Positions 51,668-61,368 of a DNA stretch of 64,000 bases are shown one piece after another. The stretch lies in assembly GCA_002412495.1 (NCBI GenBank), contig DHVE01000042.1, positions 1 to 64,000 on the forward strand, read 5' to 3'. The stretch is from Betaproteobacteria bacterium UBA5216. Lineage in GTDB: Bacteria > Pseudomonadota > Gammaproteobacteria > Burkholderiales > SG8-41. The notes under the pieces were generated by a model, which was given only the letters and a program-made list of their open reading frames with translations, had not been told where the DNA came from and searched no databases. The first letter of the stretch is position 1. Every line of letters begins with the position of its first letter. A program made the position numbers and the translations under genes.

Positions 51668-53886
51668 CTACCGAACCGCCCGCCATTCTCAGTGCCGGCA
51701 CGCCCTCCACACGGCGTCGTTACGCGATCGTGCTCCTTGTAGTGCTGTGCGCAGTCGGATTATTTCTGATTGCCATGGCGAGCGCGAATACCGCTTTGTT
51801 CGCGCAACACTATCGCACCTTGTTGATCGTCAACGGTACCATCGCGGCCGGGTTGGCTGCCCTGGTGATCTGGCAGTTGGCGAATTTGCGTCACCGGTTG
51901 AAAGCCGGCGTCTTTGGTGCAAGGCTTACGTTGCGGTTGGTGGTGCTGTTTGCCGTAATGGCGGTGGTGCCCGGTGTGTTGCTCTACGGTATGTCGATAC
52001 AGTTTCTCGGCAAAAGCATCGAATCGTGGTTCGATGTCAAAGTCGACAAGGCGCTGGAAGGTGGTCTCAAGCTGAGTCAGGAAGTACTCGACAATATGCT
52101 GAAAGATCTCAAATCGAAAGGTACCGCCCTCGCGTTTCAATTGTCTACCCGACCCACCACCGAGCACGCGGTGATCCTCAATGCGCTGCGCGAACAGGCC
52201 GGCGTCACCGAGGCCTCGCTGTTTACGTCACGGGGCCGCGTGATCGCGCATGCTGGCTCGGTCGGCGCCAGCGTCTCGCCTGATACGCCGCCGGCGGAGG
52301 CCATGCGCCTGTTGCGTTCGCGGCAGGTGTATGCGTTGGCGGATGCGTCGCCTGATCGCGGTTTGCTGCTCAGAGTGGTGGCGCCGGTGAACGTGTTGTC
52401 ATTGGCGGAAGAGCCACGCGCCCTGCAACTGGTGCAGGTGGTGCCGCAAAATCTGGCGCAAAACGCCGAGGTGGTGCAACAGGGGTACCGAGAATATCAG
52501 GAGCTGGTGCTGGGGCGGGTCGGACTCAAGCGGTTGTATGGCATTACACTCACCATGACCTTGCTCCTGTCCGTGCTGGCCGCGTTGGCGGCGGCCTTTT
52601 TGTTATCGGAAGAGTTGTCCGCGCCGCTGATTGCACTGGTGGAGGGCACGCGCGCGGTGGCCCAAGGCGATTACAGCCGCCGCGCCATCGTGTCGAGCCG
52701 CGACGAGCTTGGCCAGTTGATGCAGTCCTTCAACAGCATGACCGGGCAACTGGATGACGCGCGCAGCCTCGCCGAACGCAATCAGGCGGAAGTCGTGCAA
52801 TCCAAGGCCTATCTTGAAAGTATCCTGGCGCACTTGTCGGCTGGCGTATTGGTGTTCGACGAAAAACTCACGCTGCGCAGCGCCAATCCCAGTGCTTCCG
52901 CCATACTCGGCTTAAAAAGCGACGCCTTGCTGGGATTACCCGCGCAGACGTGGGGAAACGTCGATGCGACGCTGTCCGCGCTCGGCAGCGAAATTACCGA
53001 TGGTTTTGTCGAAACCGGTGATGAAGAATGGGAGCGCCAGGCCGAACGAAAAACACAATCCGGGGAACAGCATTTGCTGCTGCGCGGCAAGCGCCTCCCC
53101 AGTGGTACACAAGGCGGAGAAAGCGGCTTTGTCGTGGTGTTCGACGACGTGACACACGTACTGCAGGCACAACGCGACGCTGCCTGGGCCGAAGTCGCGC
53201 GCCGGCTCGCACATGAAATCAAGAATCCGTTGACGCCGATACAGTTGTCGGCCGAGCGGCTGCAAATGAAACTCGCACCCAAACTCGAAGCCGCCGACGC
53301 CGGCATGCTGGAGCGATCCACACAAACTATCGTCAATCAGGTGGCGGCGTTAAAGCGCATGGTCGATGCCTTTAGCCAGTATGCGCGTGCGCCGGACCCC
53401 GCCATGCGTGAGCTGGATCTGAATGCGTTGGTACACGAGGTATTGACGCTCTACGAATCGCTGGGTTCCAGCATCCAGCTTGATCTGGCGGCCAAGCTGC
53501 CACGCATCGTCGGCGACGCCGCGCAACTGCGGCAAGTCATCCACAACCTGCTGCAAAACGCGCAGGACGCGCTCGGCGACACACCGCTGCCACGCATCGT
53601 GGTCAAAAGCGCGGTGGTTGATAACAGCATCCGCTTTAGCGTCACCGACAACGGCAGCGGCTTTCCTGAGCACCTGATGAAGCGCGCCTTCGAGCCGTAT
53701 GTCACTACCAAGACCAAGGGCACCGGCCTGGGTCTGGTGATCGTGAAAAAAATCATCGAAGAACATGGCGGCCATGTCGCCATCGGCAACATCGAACCGC
53801 ACGGCGCGCAGGTAATGATTACGTTGCCGGTGGTGCAATACGCAACGGTTACACCCGAAACGCCATTGACGAAAACGGCCGCATGA
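51664..53886 (+). CDS. ntrY: NtrY-type membrane sensor histidine kinase
   Basis: Kinase of 740 residues. Membrane helices lie near 20-45, 52-75 and 90-115, then a sensory domain, another helix near 295-315, HAMP (SAPLIALVEGTRAVAQGDYSRR), and a PAS domain (LSAGVLVFDEKLTLRSANPSASAILGL). The phosphoacceptor is H517 in RRLAHEIKNPLTPIQLSAERLQ, and the ATPase boxes are NLLQNAQDAL, DNGSGFP and TKGTGLGLVIVKKI. The start overlaps the DUF4390 stop (ATGA). It pairs with NtrX 46 bases downstream. Confidence 0.93.
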   Translation: MTTEPPAILSAGTPSTRRRYAIVLLVVLCAVGLFLIAMASANTALFAQHYRTLLIVNGTIAAGLAALVIWQLANLRHRLKAGVFGARLTLRLVVLFAVMAVVPGVLLYGMSIQFLGKSIESWFDVKVDKALEGGLKLSQEVLDNMLKDLKSKGTALAFQLSTRPTTEHAVILNALREQAGVTEASLFTSRGRVIAHAGSVGASVSPDTPPAEAMRLLRSRQVYALADASPDRGLLLRVVAPVNVLSLAEEPRALQLVQVVPQNLAQNAEVVQQGYREYQELVLGRVGLKRLYGITLTMTLLLSVLAALAAAFLLSEELSAPLIALVEGTRAVAQGDYSRRAIVSSRDELGQLMQSFNSMTGQLDDARSLAERNQAEVVQSKAYLESILAHLSAGVLVFDEKLTLRSANPSASAILGLKSDALLGLPAQTWGNVDATLSALGSEITDGFVETGDEEWERQAERKTQSGEQHLLLRGKRLPSGTQGGESGFVVVFDDVTHVLQAQRDAAWAEVARRLAHEIKNPLTPIQLSAERLQMKLAPKLEAADAGMLERSTQTIVNQVAALKRMVDAFSQYARAPDPAMRELDLNALVHEVLTLYESLGSSIQLDLAAKLPRIVGDAAQLRQVIHNLLQNAQDALGDTPLPRIVVKSAVVDNSIRFSVTDNGSGFPEHLMKRAFEPYVTTKTKGTGLGLVIVKKIIEEHGGHVAIGNIEPHGAQVMITLPVVQYATVTPETPLTKTAA

Positions 53887-53932
53887 TTCCCGTACGAAAC
53901 CTGCACGTCCAGCGAAGCACAGAGAGCACACC

Positions 53933-55177
53933 ATGCAAGAGATATTGGTCGTAGACGACGAAATCGGTATTCGCGAGCTTTTATCGGAAATACTTTCCGA
54001 CGAAGGCTACAAAATCACCTTGGCGCAAAATGCCTCGGAGGCGCGTAACAGTCGCAATGACGCGCGCCCGGACATGGTGCTGCTGGATATCTGGATGCCG
54101 GATACCGACGGCATTACCCTGCTCAAGGAATGGGCCAGCAATGGCCAGCTCACCATGCCGGTGGTAATGATGTCGGGCCACGGCACCATCGACACGGCAG
54201 TCGAAGCCACGCGCATTGGCGCGTTTGATTTTCTGGAAAAACCGATTGCGCTGCAAAAATTGCTCACCACCGTGGGCCGCGCCTTAAAGCACAGCGCTGA
54301 GCAACCGAAGCCCGGCGCGTCGCTGGGCGCGTTGGGGCGCGCCCCCGTGATCGCCGATCTTAAACAGCGGCTGGAGCGCATCGCCAACATGCGCTCTCCG
54401 GTGGTGCTGGTGGGTGAACCCGGCAGCGGGATCGAAATTTGCGCGCGCGTGCTGCACGCGCGCAACACCCCGTGGGTGACGCCCGAGACCACCGCGCAAC
54501 TGGCCAGCGAACCGATTGAACTGCTCAACAAGGCGCGCGATGGCACGCTGTTCGTGCATGATGTCGCGGGCCTCGCGCGCGCCGAGCAAAAAGGCATGCT
54601 GCTGCTGCTCGCCAAGGTCGCGCGATACAACACGCGGGTGCTATGCGGCGCCTCGCGTCCACTGGCGGACGTCGCGGCCGAGGGTGTTTTCGAGGCGCAG
54701 CTCTACGAATTGCTGTCGACGATGACCATTACCATTCCCAGTCTCCGGCAGCATCGCGACGATATCCCGGAACTGGCCGGGTTGGTGCTGGCGCGCATGG
54801 TCGAAGCCCGGGAAATCGCTTCTCGCCAGTTTTCCACTGCGGCGCTTAACGCACTGCGCAACTTCGATTGGCCCGGCAATATCACGCAACTCGAAAGCGT
54901 GGTGCGCACCCTGGCGCAAACCGCGCAAAGTGAAGAAATTACCGCCGAAGACGTGGCGCGCGCGCTGCCCGATCCCACGCCGGTGCAGCAGGCGCCCGCG
55001 TTCGACCAGCCGCTACGTGAAGCACGCGACGCGTTTGAACGCGCCTATTTCGAATATCACTTGGGAAAAGAGGGTGGGAATATCAGTCGCGTGGCGGAGA
55101 TCGTCGGGTTGGAACGCACGCATTTGTATCGCAAGTTGAAACAGTTGGGGGTTAAGCTTACGCGGCGGGACGAATAG
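53933..55177 (+). CDS. ntrX: NtrX-type response regulator with degenerate sigma-54 AAA domain
   Basis: Regulator of 414 residues. The receiver domain has D8-D9, phosphoacceptor D52 (VLLDIWMPDTDG) and K103 (LEKP). The central AAA domain is reduced: Walker A is GEPGSGIE (161-168), without the lysine of GESGTGKE, Walker B is GTLFVHDVAGL, and no GAFTGA sigma-54 contact loop is present. The C-terminal Fis-type HTH is intact (GNISRVAEIVGLERTHLYRKLKQLGV). It therefore probably binds DNA but does not activate sigma-54 polymerase by ATP hydrolysis. It pairs with NtrY. Confidence 0.92.
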   Translation: MQEILVVDDEIGIRELLSEILSDEGYKITLAQNASEARNSRNDARPDMVLLDIWMPDTDGITLLKEWASNGQLTMPVVMMSGHGTIDTAVEATRIGAFDFLEKPIALQKLLTTVGRALKHSAEQPKPGASLGALGRAPVIADLKQRLERIANMRSPVVLVGEPGSGIEICARVLHARNTPWVTPETTAQLASEPIELLNKARDGTLFVHDVAGLARAEQKGMLLLLAKVARYNTRVLCGASRPLADVAAEGVFEAQLYELLSTMTITIPSLRQHRDDIPELAGLVLARMVEAREIASRQFSTAALNALRNFDWPGNITQLESVVRTLAQTAQSEEITAEDVARALPDPTPVQQAPAFDQPLREARDAFERAYFEYHLGKEGGNISRVAEIVGLERTHLYRKLKQLGVKLTRRDE

Positions 55178-55480
55178 TGGCGGAGGCGGTGAAATGGCGC
55201 CGCACATTGGTTTCAACGCTCGTTTTTAATCGTCAATGTTGCCAGGGGCAGCCTGGCGGCTCCCAAGTGGATTTACTCGCCAGACTTGCGCGAGTGCGGA
55301 CGCCCCTTTTCAAACCCACTCCGTCGCTCCCGCGCAGGCGGGAGCCCGTAACACAGCGCCGTGAATAGTAGTCGCCAGCATTTCCGCCCGCGCGCTACGT
55401 GACAACGACGCCGAAGGGGTCGCCCATGCCCGTGCACGGCGCTATAATCGCACCATAGTTTTCTTCCCAGTAGCCTTCTT
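55178..55480. other. ntrX-tkt intergenic region
   Basis: A stretch of 303 bases with no credible gene. It contains a hairpin repeat (55326-55345) and, just before transketolase, a TATAAT box at 55443-55448 that could be the -10 of the tkt promoter; no convincing -35 was seen. Confidence 0.6.
55326..55345. repeat. REP-like hairpin
   Basis: Perfect 8-bp arms GCTCCCGC and GCGGGAGC around GCAG. There is no T-run, so it resembles the dispersed extragenic palindromes (cgCTCCCGCgcagGCGGGAGcc type) seen in many proteobacteria rather than a standard terminator, though it could act as one for ntrX. Confidence 0.6.
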
Positions 55481-57490
55481 GTGAATCAGCCGACAATGAC
55501 TTCCAAAGCCGATCTGGCCAACGCGATCCGCGCGCTTGCGATGGACGCTGTTCAACAGGCCAATTCCGGCCATCCGGGCATGCCAATGGGTATGGCGGAT
55601 ATTGCGGAAGCCCTGTGGAACCATCACCTGCGTCATAACCCCGCCAACCCGGCGTGGGCCAACCGCGACCGCTTTGTGCTGTCGAACGGGCACGGTTCGA
55701 TGCTGTTGTATGCGTTGCTGCATCTGACGGGTTATGACCTGCCGATGGCGGAGTTGAAGCGCTTCCGCCAACTGCATTCCAAAACGGCAGGCCACCCCGA
55801 ACACGGCATGACACCAGGCGTGGAAACCACCACTGGCCCGCTGGGGCAGGGCATCGCCAACGCGGTGGGCATGGCGCTGGCGGAACGCATGCTGGCGGCG
55901 GAATTTAATCGTGACGGGCATGCCATCGTTGATCATCGCACCTATGTGTTTCTCGGTGACGGTTGCCTGATGGAAGGCATTTCGCATGAGGTGTGTTCGC
56001 TCGCCGGCACGCTGGGACTGAATAAACTGATTGCGCTCTACGACCATAACGGCATCTCGATTGATTCCGAAAAAGCGCAGATCAAACAATGGTTCACCGA
56101 TAACACGCCGCAGCGTTTCGAGGCTTATGGCTGGCGCGTGATTCGTGATATTGACGGGCACAATGCCGACGCGGTGAGCGCCGCGATCGCAGAAGCGCAA
56201 AAGGAAACCGCGAAGCCGGTGTTGATTTGCTGCAAAACCATCATCGGCAAGGGGGCGCCGAAAAAAGCCAACACCGGCGGTGCGCATGGCGCGCCGCTGG
56301 GCGCGGAAGAAATTGCCGCCACGCGTGCGGCGATCGGCTGGGATCATCCGCCGTTTGAAATTCCCGAGGCGGTATATGCGGGTTGGGACGCGCGTGGCCG
56401 CGGCGCTAAGGCCGAAGCCGCATGGAATGATAAATTTGCGGCGTATTCCAAACAGCATCCAGAATTGGCTGCTGAGCTAAAGCGCCGTATGGCGGGTGAG
56501 TTGCCACGCGACTGGAAAAATCACGCGGCCAAGGTGCTGGCGCAGGTTGTCGACAAAGCCGAAACCATCGCCACGCGCAAAGCCTCTCAAAACGCCATTG
56601 AAGCATTGGCGCCGGGCTTGCCTGAACTCGCCGGCGGTTCGGCCGATCTTGCCGGATCGAATCTGACGTGGTGGTCGGGATCAAAACCGGTGGGCAATAC
56701 CGGCGGCGGCAACTATCTGTTTTTCGGCGTGCGCGAATTCGGCATGTGCGCGATCGCCAATGGCATGGCACTGCACGGCGGCGTGATTCCGTATGTGGCG
56801 ACATTCCTCACCTTCTCGGATTATGCGCGCAATGCGCTGCGCATGGCGGCGCTGATGAAGCAGCGCATCGTATACGTGTTCACGCATGATTCCATCGGCT
56901 TGGGCGAAGACGGTCCGACGCACCAGCCGGTCGAGCATGCGGCCGTGCTGCGATTGTTGCCGAACATGGACGTGTGGCGTCCGTGCGATACGGTGGAATC
57001 AACGGTCGCGTGGATTGCCGCTGTCGAGCGGAGCGACGGCCCGACGAGTCTGCTGTTCTCGCGGCAGAATCTGAATTTCAACCAACGCAGCACGGCACAA
57101 ATCGCCGATGTGGCGCGCGGCGGTTACGTATTGTCCGACGTGCCGAATGCCAGGGCGGTCATCATCGCCACCGGCTCCGAAGTCACGCTTGCGCTCGAAG
57201 CGCAAAAACTGCTGGCAGCTGAAAACATCGCGGTGCGCGTGGTATCAATGCCCTCAACCAATGTGTTCGACCGGCAGGATGCCGCGTATCGCGCGAACGT
57301 GTTGCCGAAAGGAGTGCCGCGCGTCGCTGTCGAAGCCGGCGTGTCGGATTTTTGGCGAAAGTATGTGGGCCTCGAAGGTGCGGTGGTCGGCATTGACCGC
57401 TACGGTGAATCCGCGCCAGCGGGTGAGTTGTTCAAATATTTCGGCTTCACGGCGGCAAATATCACGTCCGTCGTGAAGAACATTTTGTAA
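55481..57490 (+). CDS. tkt: Transketolase
   Basis: Thiamine-diphosphate enzyme of 669 residues for the pentose phosphate pathway or Calvin cycle. TPP-binding motif: GDGCLMEGISHEVCSLAGTLGLNKLIALYDHN. Other signatures are QQANSGHPGMPMGMADIAEALW, VLSNGHGSMLLYALLHL and THDSIGLGEDGPTHQPVEH. GTG at 55481 is taken as start; ATG at 55496 (MTSKADLANAIR) is an equally plausible alternative. It heads the tkt-gap-pgk-pyk-fba cluster. Confidence 0.97.
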   Translation: MNQPTMTSKADLANAIRALAMDAVQQANSGHPGMPMGMADIAEALWNHHLRHNPANPAWANRDRFVLSNGHGSMLLYALLHLTGYDLPMAELKRFRQLHSKTAGHPEHGMTPGVETTTGPLGQGIANAVGMALAERMLAAEFNRDGHAIVDHRTYVFLGDGCLMEGISHEVCSLAGTLGLNKLIALYDHNGISIDSEKAQIKQWFTDNTPQRFEAYGWRVIRDIDGHNADAVSAAIAEAQKETAKPVLICCKTIIGKGAPKKANTGGAHGAPLGAEEIAATRAAIGWDHPPFEIPEAVYAGWDARGRGAKAEAAWNDKFAAYSKQHPELAAELKRRMAGELPRDWKNHAAKVLAQVVDKAETIATRKASQNAIEALAPGLPELAGGSADLAGSNLTWWSGSKPVGNTGGGNYLFFGVREFGMCAIANGMALHGGVIPYVATFLTFSDYARNALRMAALMKQRIVYVFTHDSIGLGEDGPTHQPVEHAAVLRLLPNMDVWRPCDTVESTVAWIAAVERSDGPTSLLFSRQNLNFNQRSTAQIADVARGGYVLSDVPNARAVIIATGSEVTLALEAQKLLAAENIAVRVVSMPSTNVFDRQDAAYRANVLPKGVPRVAVEAGVSDFWRKYVGLEGAVVGIDRYGESAPAGELFKYFGFTAANITSVVKNIL

Positions 57491-57531
57491 TACAACCATT
57501 TGTTTTTAAGAGATATTTTGGAGATATCGTT

Positions 57532-58530
57532 ATGGCAATCAAGGTAGGCATCAATGGCTTCGGACGCATCGGGCGTATGGTGTTTCGTGCGGCGGTGCAG
57601 GATTTTCCCGATATTGAAATCGTCGGTATCAATGACCTGCTGGAGCCGGATTATCTTGCCTACACGTTGAAGCACGATTCCGTGCACGGCAAATTCAAAG
57701 GTTCGATTTCGGTCGAGGGCAACACGCTCGTCGTCAACGGCAAGAAGATCCGCTTGACGCAATTGCGCGACCCGGCTGAACTGAAATGGAACGAAGTCGG
57801 TGCGGATATCGTGATCGAAGCCACGGGGCTTTTTCTTGACAAGGCCACGGCGGAAAAACATCTCAAGGCTGGCGCCAAGAAAGTCATCATGTCGGCGCCT
57901 TCGAAAGACGACACGCCGATGTTTGTGTATGGCGTGAACGACAAATCGTATGCCGGGCAGGCGATTATTTCCAACGCGTCGTGCACCACCAATTGCCTCG
58001 CGCCTGTGGCGAAAGTGCTGAATGACAAGTGGGGCATCAAGCGTGGCCTGATGACCACCGTGCATGCTGCCACCGCCACGCAAAAAACCGTCGATGGCCC
58101 CTCGAACAAAGACTGGCGCGGCGGCCGCGGCATTCTGGAAAACATCATCCCGTCATCGACAGGCGCCGCCAAGGCCGTGGGCGTGGTGATTCCCGCGTTG
58201 AACAAAAAACTCACCGGCATGGCCTTCCGCGTGCCGACCTCCGATGTCTCGGTGGTTGATCTCACGGTCGAGCTAGACAAGCCTGCCACCTATGCGGAAA
58301 TCTGCGCCGAGATGAAAGCACAATCCACCGGCGCGTTAAAAGGCATACTGGGTTACACCGAAGAAAAAGTTGTCTCCACCGATTTCCGTGATGAAACCTG
58401 CACGTCGGTGTTCGATGCCGAAGCCGGTATCGCGCTCGACAGCACCTTCGTCAAAGTGGTGTCGTGGTACGACAACGAGTGGGGTTATTCCAGCAAGGTG
58501 TGTGAAATGGTGCGCGTCATAGCAAAATGA
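57532..58530 (+). CDS. gap: Glyceraldehyde-3-phosphate dehydrogenase (type I)
   Basis: Enzyme of 332 residues. The NAD fold is KVGINGFGRIGRMVFRA, and the active-site cysteine lies in SNASCTTNCLAPVAKVL. The region NDLLEPDYLAYTLKHDSVHG is typical of proteobacterial forms. D33-equivalent NDL suggests NAD preference. It follows tkt by 41 bases. Confidence 0.98.
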   Translation: MAIKVGINGFGRIGRMVFRAAVQDFPDIEIVGINDLLEPDYLAYTLKHDSVHGKFKGSISVEGNTLVVNGKKIRLTQLRDPAELKWNEVGADIVIEATGLFLDKATAEKHLKAGAKKVIMSAPSKDDTPMFVYGVNDKSYAGQAIISNASCTTNCLAPVAKVLNDKWGIKRGLMTTVHAATATQKTVDGPSNKDWRGGRGILENIIPSSTGAAKAVGVVIPALNKKLTGMAFRVPTSDVSVVDLTVELDKPATYAEICAEMKAQSTGALKGILGYTEEKVVSTDFRDETCTSVFDAEAGIALDSTFVKVVSWYDNEWGYSSKVCEMVRVIAK

Positions 58531-58559
58531 GAGTGAAGTAACAAAAGATAAATACTTTG

Positions 58560-58638
58560 ACACAGATTTCGCAGATTTACGCAGATAAGGTCAAAACCCA
58601 ACCGGGGTTAATCTGCGTTCATCTTCGTAAATCTGTGG
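58560..58638. repeat. Imperfect inverted repeat between gap and pgk
   Basis: The left arm (58561-58586, CACAGATTT...ACGCAGAT) and right arm (58611-58638, ATCTGCGT...AAATCTGTGG) are largely complementary with a few mismatches and one base of length difference. The same wording (ACGCAGATT, AAATCTGTGG) recurs as dispersed intergenic repeats in many environmental bacterial genomes. It fills most of the 128-base gap. Confidence 0.8.
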
Positions 58639-58658
58639 CAAAAAGGGTTTTGATTTAA

Positions 58659-59834
58659 ATGTTCCTACGACTGACCGACCTTCCGCTAGCCGGCAAGCGC
58701 GTATTCATTCGCGCCGATCTTAACGTCCCGCAGGACCACGACGGCAACATTACCGAAGACACGCGCATCCGCGCATCCGTGCCCGGTATCGCGCACGCGC
58801 TCAAGGCAGGCGCCGCCGTGATGGTGGCGTCGCATCTCGGCCGGCCGACCGAGGGCGAACTGAAACCCGAAGATTCGTTGGCGCCAGTGGCCAAGCGTCT
58901 GGCCGAACTGCTGGAACAACCGGTGCGCCTCATCACCCATTGGGTGGATGGCGTGGAAGTCAAACCGGGGGAAGTGGTAATGCTGGAAAACTGCCGCGTC
59001 AATCGCGGCGAAAAAAAGAACGACGACACACTCGCCAAAAAAATGGCGGCGCTGTGCGACATCTACGTGAATGATGCTTTCGGCACCGCGCACCGCGCCG
59101 AGGCAACCACGCACGGCATCGCGAAATTCGCCAAGATCGCCTGTGCCGGCCCGCTGATGGCGGCTGAACTCGATGCGCTGGGCAAAGCGTTGGGCAATCC
59201 GGCACGACCGCTGCTGGCGATAGTTGCCGGCTCGAAAGTGTCCACCAAACTAACCATTCTAAAGTCGCTGGCGGCCAAGGTGGATCAACTGATCGTCGGT
59301 GGTGGCATCGCCAACACGTTCATGCTGGCGTCGGGGCAGCGCATCGGCAAATCGCTCGCCGAACCCAATCTGGTGAACGAAGCGCAGGAAATCATCGACC
59401 TCATGAAATCACGCGGCGCGCAGGTGCCACTGCCGGTAGACGTGGTTGTTGCCAATGAACTGGCCGCCATGGCACGCGCCAATCGCGTCGAGGCTGATGC
59501 TGTCAGCGCGGACGATCTGATTCTCGATATTGGCCCAAAAACCGCCACCCAGTTTGCCGCGCTGATTGCCAAGGCCGGCACAATTGTGTGGAACGGCCCG
59601 GTTGGCGTGTTTGAGTATGATCAATTTGCAGGGGGCACCAAGGTTATCGCCGAAGCAATCGCGCAATCCAAGGCGTTTTCCATCGCGGGCGGCGGAGACA
59701 CGCTGGCGGCCATCGCCAAGTATGGCATCGCGGACAAAATTTCCTACATCTCCACCGGCGGCGGCGCGTTTCTGGAGTTTCTCGAAGGCCGCAAACTGCC
59801 GGCGGTCGAGATACTCGAATCACGGGCCGGTTGA
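58659..59834 (+). CDS. pgk: Phosphoglycerate kinase
   Basis: Enzyme of 391 residues forming ATP from 1,3-bisphosphoglycerate. The N-domain shows KRVFIRADLNVPQDHDGNITEDTRIRASVPGI and ASHLGRP. The C-domain shows the nucleotide loop GGGDTLAAIAKYG and the hinge/cap GGGAFLEFLEGRKLPAVEIL. The length is standard. A perfect 14-base palindrome overlaps its stop codon. Confidence 0.98.
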   Translation: MFLRLTDLPLAGKRVFIRADLNVPQDHDGNITEDTRIRASVPGIAHALKAGAAVMVASHLGRPTEGELKPEDSLAPVAKRLAELLEQPVRLITHWVDGVEVKPGEVVMLENCRVNRGEKKNDDTLAKKMAALCDIYVNDAFGTAHRAEATTHGIAKFAKIACAGPLMAAELDALGKALGNPARPLLAIVAGSKVSTKLTILKSLAAKVDQLIVGGGIANTFMLASGQRIGKSLAEPNLVNEAQEIIDLMKSRGAQVPLPVDVVVANELAAMARANRVEADAVSADDLILDIGPKTATQFAALIAKAGTIVWNGPVGVFEYDQFAGGTKVIAEAIAQSKAFSIAGGGDTLAAIAKYGIADKISYISTGGGAFLEFLEGRKLPAVEILESRAG

Positions 59835-59902
59835 CCGGTCAACGTGGTGTCACTTTCGGCTGTCAAACTTTAAGCCCCAATCCTGAACCCAGAGATATTG
59901 AC

Positions 59903-61330
59903 ATGACACGCCGCACGAAAATCGTCGCCACGCTGGGCCCGGCCTCCAGCGATGCCAAAACCCTCGCACGCATGATCGAGGCGGGCCTTGATGTGGTGCG
60001 CATGAATTTCTCGCACGGCACCGCCGCCGAGCACAAGGCGCGGGTTGAACTGGTGCGCAAACTTGCGCGCCAGGCCGGGCGCGCGGTCGGTGTGTTGGTG
60101 GATTTGCAAGGTCCGAAAATCCGCATCGGCAAGTTCAAGGACAACAAGATCACGTTGGTTTCCGGTGCGAGATTCGTGCTCGACGCCGAATGCAAGCTGG
60201 GCGATCAGAACACCGTGGGTCTCGATTACACCAATTTGCCCAAGGACGTGCGTACTGGCGACACCCTGTTGCTGGACGACGGACGCATCGTGCTCGGCGT
60301 GGCATCGGTCAAGGGGCCGCGCATCCATTGCGTGGTGGAACTCGGCGGCACGCTATCGAATAACAAGGGCATTAATCGCAAGGGCGGCGGACTGACCGCG
60401 CCTGCGCTAACCGAGAAAGACAAGCAGGACATCAAGACAGCGGCGGAACTCAAGGCGGATTTTCTCGGCGTATCGTTTCCGCGCTCGGGCGAAGACATGC
60501 GCTGGGCGCGCGATCTCATGTACAAGGCCGGTGGGAAAGCGATGATGGTAGCCAAAATCGAGCGTGCCGAAGCGATAGTCGCGCTGGAAGAAATCATCGA
60601 CGCGTCCGACGTGATCATGGTCGCGCGCGGTGATCTCGCGGTCGAAGTCGGGGATGCGGTGGTGCCGGCGTTGCAAAAGCGCATGATTCGACTTGCGCGC
60701 GAGAAAAACAAGCTGGTGATTACCGCCACGCAGATGATGGAATCGATGATCGAGAATCCGATTCCCACGCGTGCGGAAGTTTCCGATGTCGCCAACGCCG
60801 TGCTCGACGGCACCGATGCGGTGATGCTGTCAGGCGAAACCGCAGCGGGCAAATACCCGGCCGAAACCGTGGCGGCGATGGCGCGCGTGTGCGTCGAGGC
60901 CGAGAAGGAAGATCCCACCGCCAACGAACGCGTGCGCCGAGCGCCGCCCAGCGAGGTCGAAGAAGCCATCGCGCGCGCCACGGTATTCACGGCCAACAAT
61001 CTCAATATCAAGGCGATAGCCGCGCTGACGCAGAGCGGCAAGACACCGATGCTGATGTCGCGGTTGTCCACGGCGGTGCCGATTTACGCATTGAGTTCCG
61101 TGGTTGAAACACGCCGCCGCGTGAGCTTGTTCAAAGGGGTATACCCGGTCAAATTCAAAGGGCTGCGCAATCCGGGCAAGGCACTGCAGCTGGCCGAAGA
61201 CGAATTGGTGAAACGCGGCGTCGTGCAAAATGGCGACACCATTGTCATCACTATAGGCGAGCCCTTCGGCAAAGTTGGTGGCACCAACACCATGAAAATC
61301 ATCAAGGTCGGCGAGCATCGCCACGCCTGA
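59903..61330 (+). CDS. pyk: Pyruvate kinase
   Basis: Enzyme of 475 residues converting PEP to pyruvate. It starts MTRRTKIVATLGPASSDAKTL. Active-site blocks are MNFSHGTAAEHKARVELVR, the signature MVAKIERAEAIVALEEIIDASDVIMVARGDLAVE and KLVITATQMMESMI. The ATG at 59903 is chosen; the in-frame ATG at 59831 overlaps the pgk stop and adds 24 residues without family similarity. Confidence 0.97.
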   Translation: MTRRTKIVATLGPASSDAKTLARMIEAGLDVVRMNFSHGTAAEHKARVELVRKLARQAGRAVGVLVDLQGPKIRIGKFKDNKITLVSGARFVLDAECKLGDQNTVGLDYTNLPKDVRTGDTLLLDDGRIVLGVASVKGPRIHCVVELGGTLSNNKGINRKGGGLTAPALTEKDKQDIKTAAELKADFLGVSFPRSGEDMRWARDLMYKAGGKAMMVAKIERAEAIVALEEIIDASDVIMVARGDLAVEVGDAVVPALQKRMIRLAREKNKLVITATQMMESMIENPIPTRAEVSDVANAVLDGTDAVMLSGETAAGKYPAETVAAMARVCVEAEKEDPTANERVRRAPPSEVEEAIARATVFTANNLNIKAIAALTQSGKTPMLMSRLSTAVPIYALSSVVETRRRVSLFKGVYPVKFKGLRNPGKALQLAEDELVKRGVVQNGDTIVITIGEPFGKVGGTNTMKIIKVGEHRHA

Positions 61331-61368
61331 AAAGCTATAGTAAATATCTTTTAAAAACAGGAGGTTAC

